Source: Clostridium facile (lineage in GTDB: Bacteria > Bacillota > Clostridia > Oscillospirales > Ruminococcaceae). Taken from it: 64,000 nt of DNA. The stretch covers positions 1,488,001 to 1,552,000 of the forward strand of contig NZ_JACOQK010000001.1 in assembly GCF_014297275.1 (NCBI RefSeq), written 5' to 3'. Positions 8,301-21,186 of the stretch are shown here, in pieces; position 1 is the stretch's first letter; the number at the start of each line of letters is the position of its first letter. A program made the position numbers and the translations under genes. The notes beneath the pieces were generated by a model that did not search any database, had not been told where the DNA came from, and was given only the letters and a program-made list of their open reading frames with translations.

Positions 8301-10713
8301 TAAAATTACAGGAAACCAAACTTACCTGAATACAGCAATAAAAGCTGCTGATTATGTTTATAAGTATTTTATAGAAGGCGGACGTACTTTTGATTCTGCT
8401 GGAAGCCAGACAATGAACTTAGGTATTAGCCATGGTTTTGCTGTTTTATACCAAGAAACTGGTGATGTACGTTATCTCAACGCAGCTCGTCAGATTGTAG
8501 TAGAAGATTGGCCAAGATCCGGTGACTGGCTAAATAACGCATTAAATGGAAACGATTATTATCAGTCTCCACTGCCAAGATGGGAAGCATTGCACACCAT
8601 TATTACATTGGGAACTTTATATGAAGTAGACCATAATGACAACTACTACAATGCATTGCAGGATATCTGGTACAGTATTCAAAAAACAGATGTGCATAAT
8701 ACAGGAGGTTTCACCAGTGGTGAACAAGCTTGTGGAGATCCATACAATACTGGTGCAATTGAAACTTGCTGTACTGTCGCTTGGATGGCTCTTAGCACAG
8801 AATATTTACAATTATCTCATGATTCCTTCGCAGCGGACCAAATGGAAATCTCCTATTTCAATGGAATGTTAGGCTCCTTGTTAAATAACGACAAACAAGT
8901 TACCTACAATACTCCAATGAATGGCAGTAAAGGCTCATCTCAAGAACAAATCGCATTTCAATACAACAGTGGTTCCCCAGATTTTAACTGCTGCCAAGCA
9001 AACGCAGCACGTGGTTTAGGAGAATTATCACAATGGGGCGTTTTAACAAATAATACGGATTTATATTTAAATTATTATGGTCCATCCCATGCTCACTCCT
9101 ATACTCCAGCAGGAAATCCAATTACAATTCACCAAGAAACTAATTATCCAAAAGATGGAGCAATTAAAATCACATTGGATCTGGAACAAAATGAAACATT
9201 TAACTTTAATTTGAGAATCCCTGTTTGGGCAATGCAAGGAAACACATTAAAAATTAATGGTGAATCTGTTAGCGGTTTGGTTTCTGGAGAATACTATACC
9301 ATGAACCGTGAATGGAAAAATGGAGATACCTTAGAATTAAATCTAGACATCGCAGTACATTATTGGGTAGGCGAAAAGAATTTTGCGGGTAAAACTTCTG
9401 TTTACTATGGACCAATTTTACTTGCATATGACACTAACTATAACTTCCTGCCAGCTAGTGGCGCTACATTGCAAACCAGTGACTTAGAAAATATGAAAGT
9501 TGTAGATGGAAGCGAAGAAGGATGTTGGTTGTTTGCAGAAACAAAAACTATCAATGGTATTCCAGTTAAATTAGTAGACTTTGCTAGTTGTGGTCAGGAT
9601 AAATCCAACTATGAAACTTGGCTCAATATCAATCATACTATGGATTACATCCCATATGTTCAAGGTGGAAATCCAATTTGGAACAATACACCAAACATGC
9701 CAAGTTATACTGTAACAGCAATCGAAAACAATTATGCGACTGTTACAATCGAAGATTCAGAAGTATCTTTTGGTGGCTCTACTACATTTACAGTTTCCGT
9801 TAAAAATGGTAAAGAACTGCAAGACATTTTAGTGAATGGTAAATCAATTGGTGCTGTGACAGAGTATACTTTAACCAATATTAAACAAGATACTACCATT
9901 ACAGTTGTCCTCAAAGGAGATAAATCTATCTTAGATGCAGTAATTAAATATGCAGAAGAACAGAAAGCATCTGATGACTTTAACAATGTTATCGCATATG
10001 TACAGGAATCCTTCAACGCAGCATTGGATGCAGCAAAAGAAATTGCGGCTGACCCAGCAGCAACTCAGGATGCAATAGATGCAGCATGGAAAGCATTGAT
10101 GACAGAAATCCATAAATTAGGCTTTGTCAAAGGTGATATTACTTCCTTAGAAGCTCTGGTAGCATTGGCAGAAGGCTATGACATGAATGACTATGTAGAA
10201 GCAGGTCAGGCAGAATTCTTAGAAGCGTTGAAAGCAGCACAAGATTTATTAGCGGATAAAGACAATGCAATGCAAGCAGAAATCGAAACAGTAGAAACCA
10301 ATCTGTTGAATGCGATGCTGAACCTGAGATACAAAGCAGATAAATCCATCCTGGAAAAAGTAATTGCGGAAGCCAACGGCAAAGATGCAAACGCATATAC
10401 AGCGGAAAGCTACGCAGTACTGGAAGCAGCAGTAGCAGAAGCAAACGCAGTAATGGAAAATAAAAACGCAACTCAGGAAGAAGTAGACGCAGCAGTAACA
10501 AGTGTACAAGAAGCAATGAAAGGTCTGGTAGCAGTAGAAAAACCATCTACCGAAACACCAGATGACAATAAAGCAGACGGTACACAAACAGGGCAAGAAT
10601 CTACCACAACAAAAGCAAACGCAGCCAAAACAGGTGATGTTGCTCCAATCGCAGGAGTAATAGCACTGGTATTGGCAGGCGTAGCAGTAGTAACCCTGAA
10701 AAAGAAAAAATAA
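5392..10713 (+). CDS. Secreted, surface-anchored GH127-type beta-L-arabinofuranosidase with triplicated N-terminal modules
   Basis: Extracellular glycosidase expected to release beta-L-arabinofuranose from plant glycans. The start is the ATG at 5392 (GGAGG 6 nt before), giving 1773 residues. Order: signal peptide (1-34, ending VSA-AAP); two homologous beta-rich modules (about 41-255 and 261-465; motifs FxxxW, RFAFQE, GWVRIPL, LDxFGxVG); an Ig/cadherin-like domain (about 475-590); a third module (about 610-860); the catalytic domain (about 870-1380); a small beta domain (about 1440-1510); FIVAR-type helical repeats (about 1510-1715); and the C-terminal signal AAKTGD, a hydrophobic helix and KKKK. 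GH127 zinc/cysteine catalytic residues are visible: E1124 and C1126 in ETCC, and C1200-C1201 in FNCC, matching E338, C340, C417 (nucleophile) and C418 of HypBA1. E1111 in SGEQ is the likely acid/base. GH146 specificity is an alternative. Confidence 0.87.
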   Translation: MNRKLRKIISAATAAAILASSLATGGLTVSAAAPSEPIQTFQEVWGMEDVTGEQLRASIGDAYGMIRDNIFTLDIAEGKGVDGSNAIAWTNTASSPNYSDIDLRYHELENRQTDWSGAEEVWFHVDFREYGTMEPQIRFAFQETVYQEDGTSLNVQHALSMKSGALYYYNDGLNWIPGEVDGSQRMTFPVGFNGWVRIPLDMSTFSAYWNGYDDMYLKDVNQLNMHIVGNDTTLNKTAYLDSFGIVGQGFSDKLPSQGNYSYKEMWGVEGITDLPGMLGDFYGMLNKYYDLSVSEDKGFNGSSALAWKINQSTAGLPNSDVDIRLWSEACTIKDTNGTGAEELWFYADATEFGDQPTEIRFAFQEDTTDGFQHALQLVNGTTYQTNDGKAWTTKKVENNLITLDAGFKGWVRIPLSNATFTQYWSSGGNVTTVCYSSINQFNMHVNSNDSNIGKTLYLDGFGFVGNVNGVDLPVEPVDPTIGAPIFNQNILNNPNLTCYKNGSTPITDASATSETSSRLTYRTFGASHGQAYINQDSGMLLYIPNQGFSGTDTFTVRVTDEQLRMATIQINVTVSEETDPNAGETIDPPSPEYPETPDAPTMPKPDIERAVSLLKDFGLEGYVGENIQGNIDQWQVNALKDNPNIIEQIESVTAGDGKIALSSILSDASGALGQGIYKLDINESKGYDGTQAVQWTSLKNTPLTADTDVRFVGDSTATIDWTGAKEVWFYLDNTEMTSGNLEFRFAFEEQNITGKKGRESWQMKDGSKAYLCGDGVNWTESTVSNRAFLIPAQFKGWIKIALTPEVFEVYWDELGEEQHTIDLKDVHQFQLRIHPNEDTVDKSFYLDNFAIVGNVNGTEAAPVAISSEDSFKTVWNMDSLKQSSQYTGALVAWYDEFPGKLLTGISYSYLLNPDPDLLVAGNELADAMTNAQGKDGYLGIYAGNSVMGGQGSNWDVWGHYHSIYGLYNWYKITGNQTYLNTAIKAADYVYKYFIEGGRTFDSAGSQTMNLGISHGFAVLYQETGDVRYLNAARQIVVEDWPRSGDWLNNALNGNDYYQSPLPRWEALHTIITLGTLYEVDHNDNYYNALQDIWYSIQKTDVHNTGGFTSGEQACGDPYNTGAIETCCTVAWMALSTEYLQLSHDSFAADQMEISYFNGMLGSLLNNDKQVTYNTPMNGSKGSSQEQIAFQYNSGSPDFNCCQANAARGLGELSQWGVLTNNTDLYLNYYGPSHAHSYTPAGNPITIHQETNYPKDGAIKITLDLEQNETFNFNLRIPVWAMQGNTLKINGESVSGLVSGEYYTMNREWKNGDTLELNLDIAVHYWVGEKNFAGKTSVYYGPILLAYDTNYNFLPASGATLQTSDLENMKVVDGSEEGCWLFAETKTINGIPVKLVDFASCGQDKSNYETWLNINHTMDYIPYVQGGNPIWNNTPNMPSYTVTAIENNYATVTIEDSEVSFGGSTTFTVSVKNGKELQDILVNGKSIGAVTEYTLTNIKQDTTITVVLKGDKSILDAVIKYAEEQKASDDFNNVIAYVQESFNAALDAAKEIAADPAATQDAIDAAWKALMTEIHKLGFVKGDITSLEALVALAEGYDMNDYVEAGQAEFLEALKAAQDLLADKDNAMQAEIETVETNLLNAMLNLRYKADKSILEKVIAEANGKDANAYTAESYAVLEAAVAEANAVMENKNATQEEVDAAVTSVQEAMKGLVAVEKPSTETPDDNKADGTQTGQESTTTKANAAKTGDVAPIAGVIALVLAGVAVVTLKKKK

Positions 10714-10749
10714 TTAATTTGACATCTCCTTCATAAATAAAAAATATTT

Positions 10750-10785
10750 AAGCCACTAATCTATTCAGATTAGTGGCTTGTTTTT
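10750..10785 (+). terminator. Terminator of the GH127 gene
   Basis: A 12-bp perfect stem AAGCCACTAATC with its complement, a 6-nt loop, then GTTTTT. Confidence 0.88.
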
Positions 10786-10787
10786 GG

Positions 10788-11603
10788 AGCTTTATCAAAA
10801 AGAAACCCCGGATTAGCCGGTGAGAATAAAAATCTTTAGATAAAAGAATATCTATTTTTATTAAAATAGCTGTAGAGTTATCGGCTGCATTACAAAGTAA
10901 AAGAAGGAATTACCATGAACAATATAAAAAATTAAGCAGATTCAAAATGGCGATTTTAGTATCATATTGCATTATTTATAGTAATCTAGTGCATGTATTT
11001 AAATTATATTTCATATGACTTTGCACTATAGCATTCGTGTCAAAATATCATAGATAGAAAGTATATAGAATATAGGATCTGACAAAGGTTATGCAAGTCC
11101 ATAGGAGTACAAAGATATCTAGAACAATCTCCATATACCAGTAAAGTATTTTACCCTATTTATTCATAGAATATATCATAGGAAAAAAATCTAATATTTT
11201 AGAAAAACAGACCAATTTGAAATACAAATATTGAAATCGTTGCTTCTGGTGTAGAAGATATTATATACAAACAGTTGAACAGAATAAAAAGTCAATTGCA
11301 CAGTACATCATCATACTAATAAGAAATACACCCATATGGTATCTTTTTAGAGTTTGTATAGATCATCAATTCAATTAGTAGTTTTAATTAATTATTACAG
11401 TTATGAAAAAATAAATATTAAAATAATTATAGTTATCATTAAATAGTTTATAAGAAGTTTTTTCTATAATTATAGAAAATATCTATAAATAATCAAAATT
11501 TATCTATCAATAGGAATCCACTACCGAAACACAATAAGGGAAATTACAAATATAAAATATAACAACTAGATTGAAATACTTCAATCTATAAAAAATAATA
11601 TAT
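10788..11603. other. Gene-free AT-rich stretch
   Basis: About 800 bp with no reading frame of note on either strand and no recognisable RNA. A short segment near 10806-10822 (CCCGGATTAGCCGG) resembles the CCGGC...GCCGG hairpin tips of the repeat at 57758-57991 and could be a decayed copy, but the match is too short to call. Confidence 0.5.
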
Positions 11604-11646
11604 AACAAAAAAACAGATAGGTAAATATTTCTTTACCTATCTGTTT
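11604..11646 (-). terminator. Terminator at the end of the rrn operon
   Basis: Stem AAACAGATAGGTAAA (11611-11625 with 11632-11646) followed on the minus strand by seven T, directly after tRNA-Asn. It marks the 3' end of the ribosomal operon. Confidence 0.88.
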
Positions 11647-11653
11647 CTGTTAT

Positions 11654-11729
11654 TGGCTCCCCAAGTTGGACTCGAACCAACGACCCTGCGGTTAACAGCC
11701 GCATGCTCTACCGACTGAGCTATTGAGGA
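11654..11729 (-). tRNA. tRNA-Asn (GTT)
   Basis: 76-nt cloverleaf with acceptor TCCTCAA/TTGGGGA, anticodon GTT in a CTGTTAA loop, a GGTTCGAGTCC T-arm and an encoded CCA. It is the last gene of the rrn operon. Confidence 0.95.
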
Positions 11730-11735
11730 ATATAC

Positions 11736-11767
11736 GAAAGAAAAGTAGATTACTCTACTTTTCTTTC
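11736..11767 (-). terminator. Hairpin between 5S rRNA and tRNA-Asn
   Basis: A 14-bp perfect stem (GAAAGAAAAGTAGA and complement) around a 4-nt loop. It has no long T tract, so it may be an RNA-processing hairpin or a leaky terminator ahead of the tRNA. Confidence 0.5.
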
Positions 11768-11771
11768 TTCG

Positions 11772-11888
11772 TGACGGCATTTTTCTATTTTCCCAGGCCG
11801 TCTCCAGCCAAGTATCTTCGACGTTGATGAGCTTAACTACTGTGTTCGGTATGGGAACAGGTGGATCCTCATCGCCATTAACACCGTC
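11772..11888 (-). rRNA. 5S ribosomal RNA
   Basis: Sequence contains CCCATACCGAACACAG and complementary ends (ACGGTG... / ...GCCGT), about 117 nt. Located after 23S in the standard order. The ends are estimated to within a few bases. Confidence 0.93.
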
Positions 11889-11952
11889 TATTTCTTTTGA
11901 AGGTTCAGTACCCTCAAAACTGAATAAGTATCACGACTTTAGAACATATCAT

Positions 11953-14795
<2,843 letters not shown>

Positions 14796-14933
14796 ATTAT
14801 GTTCTCCAACTTTTTCAAATTGTAGTAGTATTTTTACCCTTTTTTTAAAAAAGATATTTGTCTTAACTACTTTTATCGCTTTACTTATTCAGTTTTCAAG
14901 GTACTTTCTTCTTTGTTACTTTTTCAAGTAACT

Positions 14934-15010
<77 letters not shown>

Positions 15011-15061
15011 ATGTTAGATTCGGCTGTCGGTCTCTCTTTTCCCTGTTCAACCTTTCGGTTG

Positions 15062-15137
15062 TGGTGGAGATGAGGAGGATCGAACTCCTGACCCCCTGCG
15101 TGCAAGGCAGGTGCTCTCCCAGCTGAGCTACACCCCC
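15062..15137 (-). tRNA. tRNA-Ala (TGC)
   Basis: 76-nt cloverleaf in the 16S-23S spacer: acceptor GGGGGTG/CATCTCC (two G-T wobbles), anticodon TGC in a CTTGCAC loop, encoded CCA. In transcript order it comes before tRNA-Ile, giving 16S-Ala-Ile-23S. Confidence 0.96.
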
Positions 15138-15251
15138 ATTTTCCAGGGTTTCTAGGTTGCCGCTTTTCCCATCAATTATTTTTCTGAAGACTCAGGGCCT
15201 TCAAAATTAAACAATATAGCTCCTAACATTCCCCATCCTGTCAGTTCTCCA

Positions 15252-16779
<1,528 letters not shown>

Positions 16780-16972
16780 ATCATATCAAAACATCCTCTC
16801 GGATGATTTAATCTAGCTCGTATTACTCGAATACGCTAACGTCATTTTTTCTAAAATAACTAAAACTCTTGAATTAACAAGGATTGGTTCGTTTTCGTTA
16901 CTTACTATATTGTTTAATTTTCAAGGTCCTGTTTTTGTCGTTTCTTGACCGCTGCCCTCAAGCAGCTTTACT

Positions 16973-17001
16973 ATTTTATCACATCTCTGTGATTTTGTCA
17001 A
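16973..17001 (-). promoter_or_regulatory. rrn promoter, proximal
   Basis: TTGACA (16996-17001), 17-bp spacer, TAAAAT (16973-16978), about 200 bp upstream of 16S on the minus strand. Confidence 0.85.
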
Positions 17002-17058
17002 GCTTTTTTGAAAGTTTTTTGTTTCTTTCGTTTCGCTTGCCTCAGAAGCGACTTATTT

Positions 17059-17087
17059 ATTATATCATATCGCTTCCTCTTTGTCAA
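17059..17087 (-). promoter_or_regulatory. rrn promoter, middle
   Basis: TTGACA (17082-17087), 17-bp spacer, TATAAT (17059-17064): perfect consensus. Confidence 0.88.
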
Positions 17088-17173
17088 GATGTTTTTTCAT
17101 CTTTTTTCGTTTCTTCCTTTTTGCTCAACGGCGCCTCTTGCCCTCCCGGCCGCTCTTCCGTTGCAGCTTTAAT

Positions 17174-17202
17174 AATATATCACACCTTCTCCCTTTTGTC
17201 AA
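17174..17202 (-). promoter_or_regulatory. rrn promoter, distal
   Basis: TTGACA (17197-17202), 17-bp spacer, TATATT (17174-17179). The three promoters are 115 and 86 bp apart and together give the strong tandem arrangement usual for rRNA. Confidence 0.83.
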
Positions 17203-17345
17203 CTACTTTTTCCTTTTTTCTATTATATTTTCCTTATTATGGATTGATTTACTAAAATTTACTTATTTATAACAGGTTTTTCTGATATTATAGCAACAAC
17301 AATTCAGTAGAAATATTATCTAATAAGATAATAAATCCAAATAAA

Positions 17346-18143
17346 TCAGCTATTTGTTTTATATTTTAATAGGAGACGCTCTATATTGCCATGGAAAATA
17401 CATTCCTTTTCTTCTTCTGTCATTGGAATGTTTTCAAATCGTTTTAATTCATCTCCTGCATTAAAGATAGGATAATCTGAACCAAAAATCACATGATGAA
17501 TTCCAAAGATATCGATTAATTCCCGAATTTGATGCGGCTTTACTGCATATTGGGTACTGCTGCTGTCTACATAGACGCGTTTTAATGCCAACTCTAATGC
17601 CGCATCTTCCCAATGGGACCAACCTCCAAAATGAGCTGCTATGATATCTAATTTCGGAAACAAGTCCAATATCTTCGCCAAGCGCTTTGGGCTGGATAAA
17701 TCCGAATCTGTACTTCCCATATGCATTAAGATCGGACAACATCCTTCCGCCATTTCATAGATTTTCATTACTTTTGGGTCATCAATTGCTCTTCCTTGAA
17801 AATCAGGATGCAATTTGATTCCTTTTAACTTAAGTTCCCGTAATTGTTGAAAATCCTGTTCTAAATTTTCACTATCAGGATGCAATGAACCAAACCCAAT
17901 TAACTGATTAGGATAATTTTTAACTTGTTCTGCCACAAATTGATTAATAGTTTGTACTTGATGAGGATTTGTCGCAACAGAATTTACAACACATTTGTCA
18001 ATATGGTATTGTTGCATATTATCTAATAATTGATTTACTGTACCGTTAAATTGAATTGGTATTTGATAATAATTTCCAATATTGTTTGTTGCTTTTTCTG
18101 CAATATGTTCAGGAAAAATATGTGTATGCACATCAATAACCAA
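17346..18143 (-). CDS. Amidohydrolase family TIM-barrel metal-dependent hydrolase (COG2159)
   Basis: Predicted cytosolic metal-dependent hydrolase or decarboxylase of the ACMSD-like amidohydrolase_2 group; substrate unknown. It has 265 residues. Metal and active-site candidates are H6 and H8 (DVHTHIFP), H112 (KLHPDF), H141 (LMHMGS), H171 (AAHFGG) and D223 (GSDYPI), in the order expected for the fold. The start ATG lies 24 bp after the stop of the membrane-tethered XRE regulator, so the two form an operon. No pathway genes adjoin it that would name a substrate, and no clear terminator follows. The family call is firm, the function open. Confidence 0.85.
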   Translation of the reverse strand: MVIDVHTHIFPEHIAEKATNNIGNYYQIPIQFNGTVNQLLDNMQQYHIDKCVVNSVATNPHQVQTINQFVAEQVKNYPNQLIGFGSLHPDSENLEQDFQQLRELKLKGIKLHPDFQGRAIDDPKVMKIYEMAEGCCPILMHMGSTDSDLSSPKRLAKILDLFPKLDIIAAHFGGWSHWEDAALELALKRVYVDSSSTQYAVKPHQIRELIDIFGIHHVIFGSDYPIFNAGDELKRFENIPMTEEEKECIFHGNIERLLLKYKTNS

Positions 18144-18167
18144 ACTATCACCTTCCTTCCTAAAATT

Positions 18168-19859
18168 TTACCCCAGTTTCAATTCTTCTAACTCATCTAA
18201 ATTCGCCTCAGATGAACTACGATGAAATATAGTTGGAGCAGTTTGATCCATTGATACCTTACATAAAGTAATCGTTCCTGTTAAATCGCTTCCACTTGTT
18301 ACTTCACAATCTTCATTCAACACAATTGTCCATTGGGGAATCCCATTTTTACATAAAGCTATCGCAGTAGTTCCAAATTGGACGCAATCATCCAACGAAT
18401 AATATTCTTTGGTTTCTCCATATTTTAGCATAACTCCGTCATCTACAAGAATATGCCATCCAACCGTATTGTTCGTATCATAAGTTGTCCAATCTCCGCC
18501 AATCACATTTGTAACATAATAATAGGATCCCAATGTTCTATCTCCATAAGTAGCAATATATTGGTGGATCTGACTGTCGTCCGGGGACATATACGTAAAA
18601 GCGCAAATATCATTGGTAAGCCATTGGATTTTTTTGTTTTTACTTACTGTGTACGGAAGCTGGCTGCCAGATGAAATAAAAAACAGTTTATGATGATGGT
18701 AATCATATGTTCTTCCTGTATCTGGATTTCGCTTCATTACCATGCTATTGCTTCCATCTGGTGATATAGACCAGATCGTCTCATTTTTATTTTGTGAAAT
18801 AAATGAACCAAATAAATTGAGTACCAACAATAACATAGCTAAGATCGAACTTGTCAGTATCCATTTTCGTTTTGGCCAAACCAAACTGATAATCCCTATT
18901 CCAACCAAAGCGATTAAAATGCCATTGATCCAGTACAGCATACCATCCCAAAGATATTCTACTCCTTGAGAGTAATGCAATCCATAATAAACAATCTGTA
19001 ATAATTGTAATAATGCTCCTATGATAATACAGCTAACTCCAACTATGTTCTTTATTTTTGACTGATTGCTAGGAATATATTTTTTGCAGAATGCTTGCGG
19101 GGCTTTTTGATGGAATAATTCCAATACTTCCATAACAGTATGGTCTTTTATTCCTCTTTTATCTAATAAAACTGTATTCGTTTCATAAGTCAAAAGAATA
19201 AGGCACTCTGTTTCTATTATTGTTTTAATTTTATGATATGGAAGCTGTATGTCTAAAAAAGAATCCATACAATGAATTTTTTCTTGTTGCAACAAAACTT
19301 TTAAAATTGGAATGCCACCATATAATTGATGGTTTTTCTTTAATTTCCTTTTCGCAGCCAATTTATATTGTTGCTGAACAAAACAAATGGTAATCGTTAC
19401 TATTGCAATATATAAACATCCAACCAGAATCGTAACAATCCAGTTGGTATCCCAAACGACCATACCAATACTAATACCTAAAATAATTAATAGAAAATAA
19501 ATAAGATATCTTCTTTTTCTTGTTTTTATTGGAAACATATTTTTATAATAATCCAACAAAATAGTTTCATCCATCTTTGTGGTTATTTCAACTGTATTTT
19601 CTTCTGGCATATCCTCTTTTTGTTCTTCTGGATGATTTGTAGTATTTTTTTGTTTCTCTCCTCTGATAATCTCATCAATACTAACACCTAATATCTGACT
19701 TAAAGATTCTAAAATACTAATATCTGGCATTCCCTGGCCCGTTTCCCATTTCGAAACAGCTTTATTGGTTACTCCTAAAGTATCTGCTAATTGTTGTTGG
19801 GTCATCTGTTTTTGTTTGCGGCAATAAGCAATAAACAGCCCCGTCCTTTTACTGTCCAA
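18168..19859 (-). CDS. XRE-type HTH regulator fused to a multi-pass membrane domain
   Basis: Predicted membrane-tethered one-component regulator, 563 residues. An N-terminal helix-turn-helix (about 8-62; LADTLGVTNKAVSKWETGQ) is followed by a charged linker, two membrane helices (about 106-163), a cytosolic segment resembling a bacterial PH/YcxB-like domain (about 185-265), three more membrane helices (about 272-365) and a C-terminal region of about 190 residues, likely extracytoplasmic and beta-rich. The start is a TTG at 19859 with AGGAGG upstream; the HTH fold needs this start. It probably senses an envelope or external signal and may control its partner amidohydrolase gene. Domain limits are estimated from hydrophobicity by eye. 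Confidence 0.75.
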   Translation of the reverse strand: MDSKRTGLFIAYCRKQKQMTQQQLADTLGVTNKAVSKWETGQGMPDISILESLSQILGVSIDEIIRGEKQKNTTNHPEEQKEDMPEENTVEITTKMDETILLDYYKNMFPIKTRKRRYLIYFLLIILGISIGMVVWDTNWIVTILVGCLYIAIVTITICFVQQQYKLAAKRKLKKNHQLYGGIPILKVLLQQEKIHCMDSFLDIQLPYHKIKTIIETECLILLTYETNTVLLDKRGIKDHTVMEVLELFHQKAPQAFCKKYIPSNQSKIKNIVGVSCIIIGALLQLLQIVYYGLHYSQGVEYLWDGMLYWINGILIALVGIGIISLVWPKRKWILTSSILAMLLLVLNLFGSFISQNKNETIWSISPDGSNSMVMKRNPDTGRTYDYHHHKLFFISSGSQLPYTVSKNKKIQWLTNDICAFTYMSPDDSQIHQYIATYGDRTLGSYYYVTNVIGGDWTTYDTNNTVGWHILVDDGVMLKYGETKEYYSLDDCVQFGTTAIALCKNGIPQWTIVLNEDCEVTSGSDLTGTITLCKVSMDQTAPTIFHRSSSEANLDELEELKLG

Positions 19860-20149
19860 AAAGTTTTCCTCCTCATTTATTTGTATACCTTAGCATAACA
19901 AATTTATCTTTAAAAACAACTCACATGCTGTTCTATTTCTATCTACGTAAAGTAGATTTAAGTAATATTAACCAAAATTTTAGCATCAATTGTTTCTTTT
20001 TACATCAGCTTATTTATTAATGAAAGGATACACCTTTTTTCTACTACTGTCAAGAAATCAAAATGTTCCTATACAATTAGCCAAATAGATTCCTACCAAT
20101 AATAATGATTGGAATCATATGTCCACCTTTACTGATGACCCTCTATAAA
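19860..20149. other. Gene-free stretch upstream of the XRE regulator
   Basis: About 290 bp, AT-rich. It should contain the promoter of the minus-strand XRE gene, but I could not pick a confident -35/-10 pair. Confidence 0.4.
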
Positions 20150-20194
20150 AACTTAGCCCGCCCAATCATAAATAGAATTTGAGCAGGCTAAGTT
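20150..20194 (-). terminator. Terminator of the zinc-ribbon gene
   Basis: Stem GCCTGCTC-side with AACTTAGCC arms (AACTTAGCC...GGCTAAGTT) around a loop of about 20 nt, followed on the minus strand by TTTTTAT. Confidence 0.75.
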
Positions 20195-20196
20195 TC

Positions 20197-20874
20197 TTAT
20201 TCTAGTTCTTTGTTTTCTTCTGGTTCCGAAGATGTTTCCGGTTCTGAAGAACTTTCCCCTTTTTGATCCACTTTCGATTCAGTTTCTTGTTGTATGGAAC
20301 TGAATTCTGATACTTCTTGAGAAGATGTTTCATCCTGTTGTACTGTAGTAATTTGATATCCAAAATGGTTTAATATTGTTTGTAATCCATAATGGTGAAT
20401 CAACAAAGCTCCAGCAATGACAATAGCGGCAATAGCAAGCAACAATAGTGCTAAAAATGCTGCCAAAAAACCTCCCCGTTTTTTCACTGTATGAACTTCT
20501 TTTACTTGCTTCCGAGGAGAACTCACTCGTTTTTGTTTCTTTTGTTTTACCCTTTTTGGAGATTTTGATCGTTTAGGACGTTTTGATTTTGCAGCTTTTG
20601 TTTTCTGCTGTTTTATTTTTTGTGGCTTTGATGTTGTATTTTTTAAATTCTCCTGTTCCTTTTTTTGCTGACTAACTGGAGATGATGTTTCAAACTGTAA
20701 ATGTGGTTCTTCTTTCCATTGATTTAATTCTTGCTTGTTGTTTTGTTCAAGATCAATCGTTGGTCTTGTATCCACTCCATAAATTTTATTGGGGCGTGGT
20801 GTTAAAAGCTCATGACAAAAATAACATATTAAATATCCCTGTGGATTTTCCTTTCCGCAATTTGGACAACGCAA
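20197..20874 (-). CDS. Zinc-ribbon, single-pass membrane protein of unknown function
   Basis: 225 residues. An N-terminal zinc ribbon (C3, C6, C17, C20; CPNCG and CYFC) precedes a highly basic Lys/Arg/Ser stretch (about 85-132). One hydrophobic helix (about 136-160; AFLALLLLAIAAIVIAGALL) follows, then an acidic Ser/Glu-rich tail. The start codon is TTG at 20874, eight bases after GGAGG; a later start would destroy the ribbon. The topology suggests a cytosolic ribbon and basic segment that could contact nucleic acid or acidic lipids, with a short tail outside. It has its own terminator and no clear partner. I recognise no named family beyond zinc-ribbon proteins. Confidence 0.7.
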   Translation of the reverse strand: MRCPNCGKENPQGYLICYFCHELLTPRPNKIYGVDTRPTIDLEQNNKQELNQWKEEPHLQFETSSPVSQQKKEQENLKNTTSKPQKIKQQKTKAAKSKRPKRSKSPKRVKQKKQKRVSSPRKQVKEVHTVKKRGGFLAAFLALLLLAIAAIVIAGALLIHHYGLQTILNHFGYQITTVQQDETSSQEVSEFSSIQQETESKVDQKGESSSEPETSSEPEENKELE

Positions 20875-21133
20875 AACAATTCCCTCCTTTCAGTAGATCA
20901 GTCATTATTGTATTTATATTATATGGAATGAATATGAAGGAAGTAAATCGTTTTTTTTATCAAATTACGTCAAAATAGAAAATAAACTTACAGTCTTGTA
21001 ATATTCTCTAATGTGAAGATTTCATCAAGCTTCTAATTTGTCCAAAAAACTGCTATCATTTTTTCATTACCTCAAATTCTACCTATTTTTATTAATATTT
21101 CCTATACTACTACCTTATATTTCTTTCATATAA

Positions 21134-21169
21134 AAAAGGCTACTATTGAAATTTCAATAGTAGCCTTTT
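21134..21169 (-). terminator. Terminator of the kdp operon
   Basis: A long perfect stem (AAAAGGCTACTATTGAAAT with its complement) and flanking T runs, just after kdpC. Bidirectional in form. Confidence 0.88.
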
Positions 21170-21186
21170 ATTAGGTTTTCTAGCAA

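Noticed and set aside
10139..10596. Leu/Cys-rich minus-strand frames of 115-135 codons
   Set aside because: They mirror the Ala/Glu-rich FIVAR repeats of the glycosidase; no ribosome binding site, and implausible composition.
10788..11603. A prophage or genomic-island edge next to tRNA-Asn
   Set aside because: No integrase, no repeated tRNA 3' end and no foreign genes; the stretch is simply AT-rich and empty.
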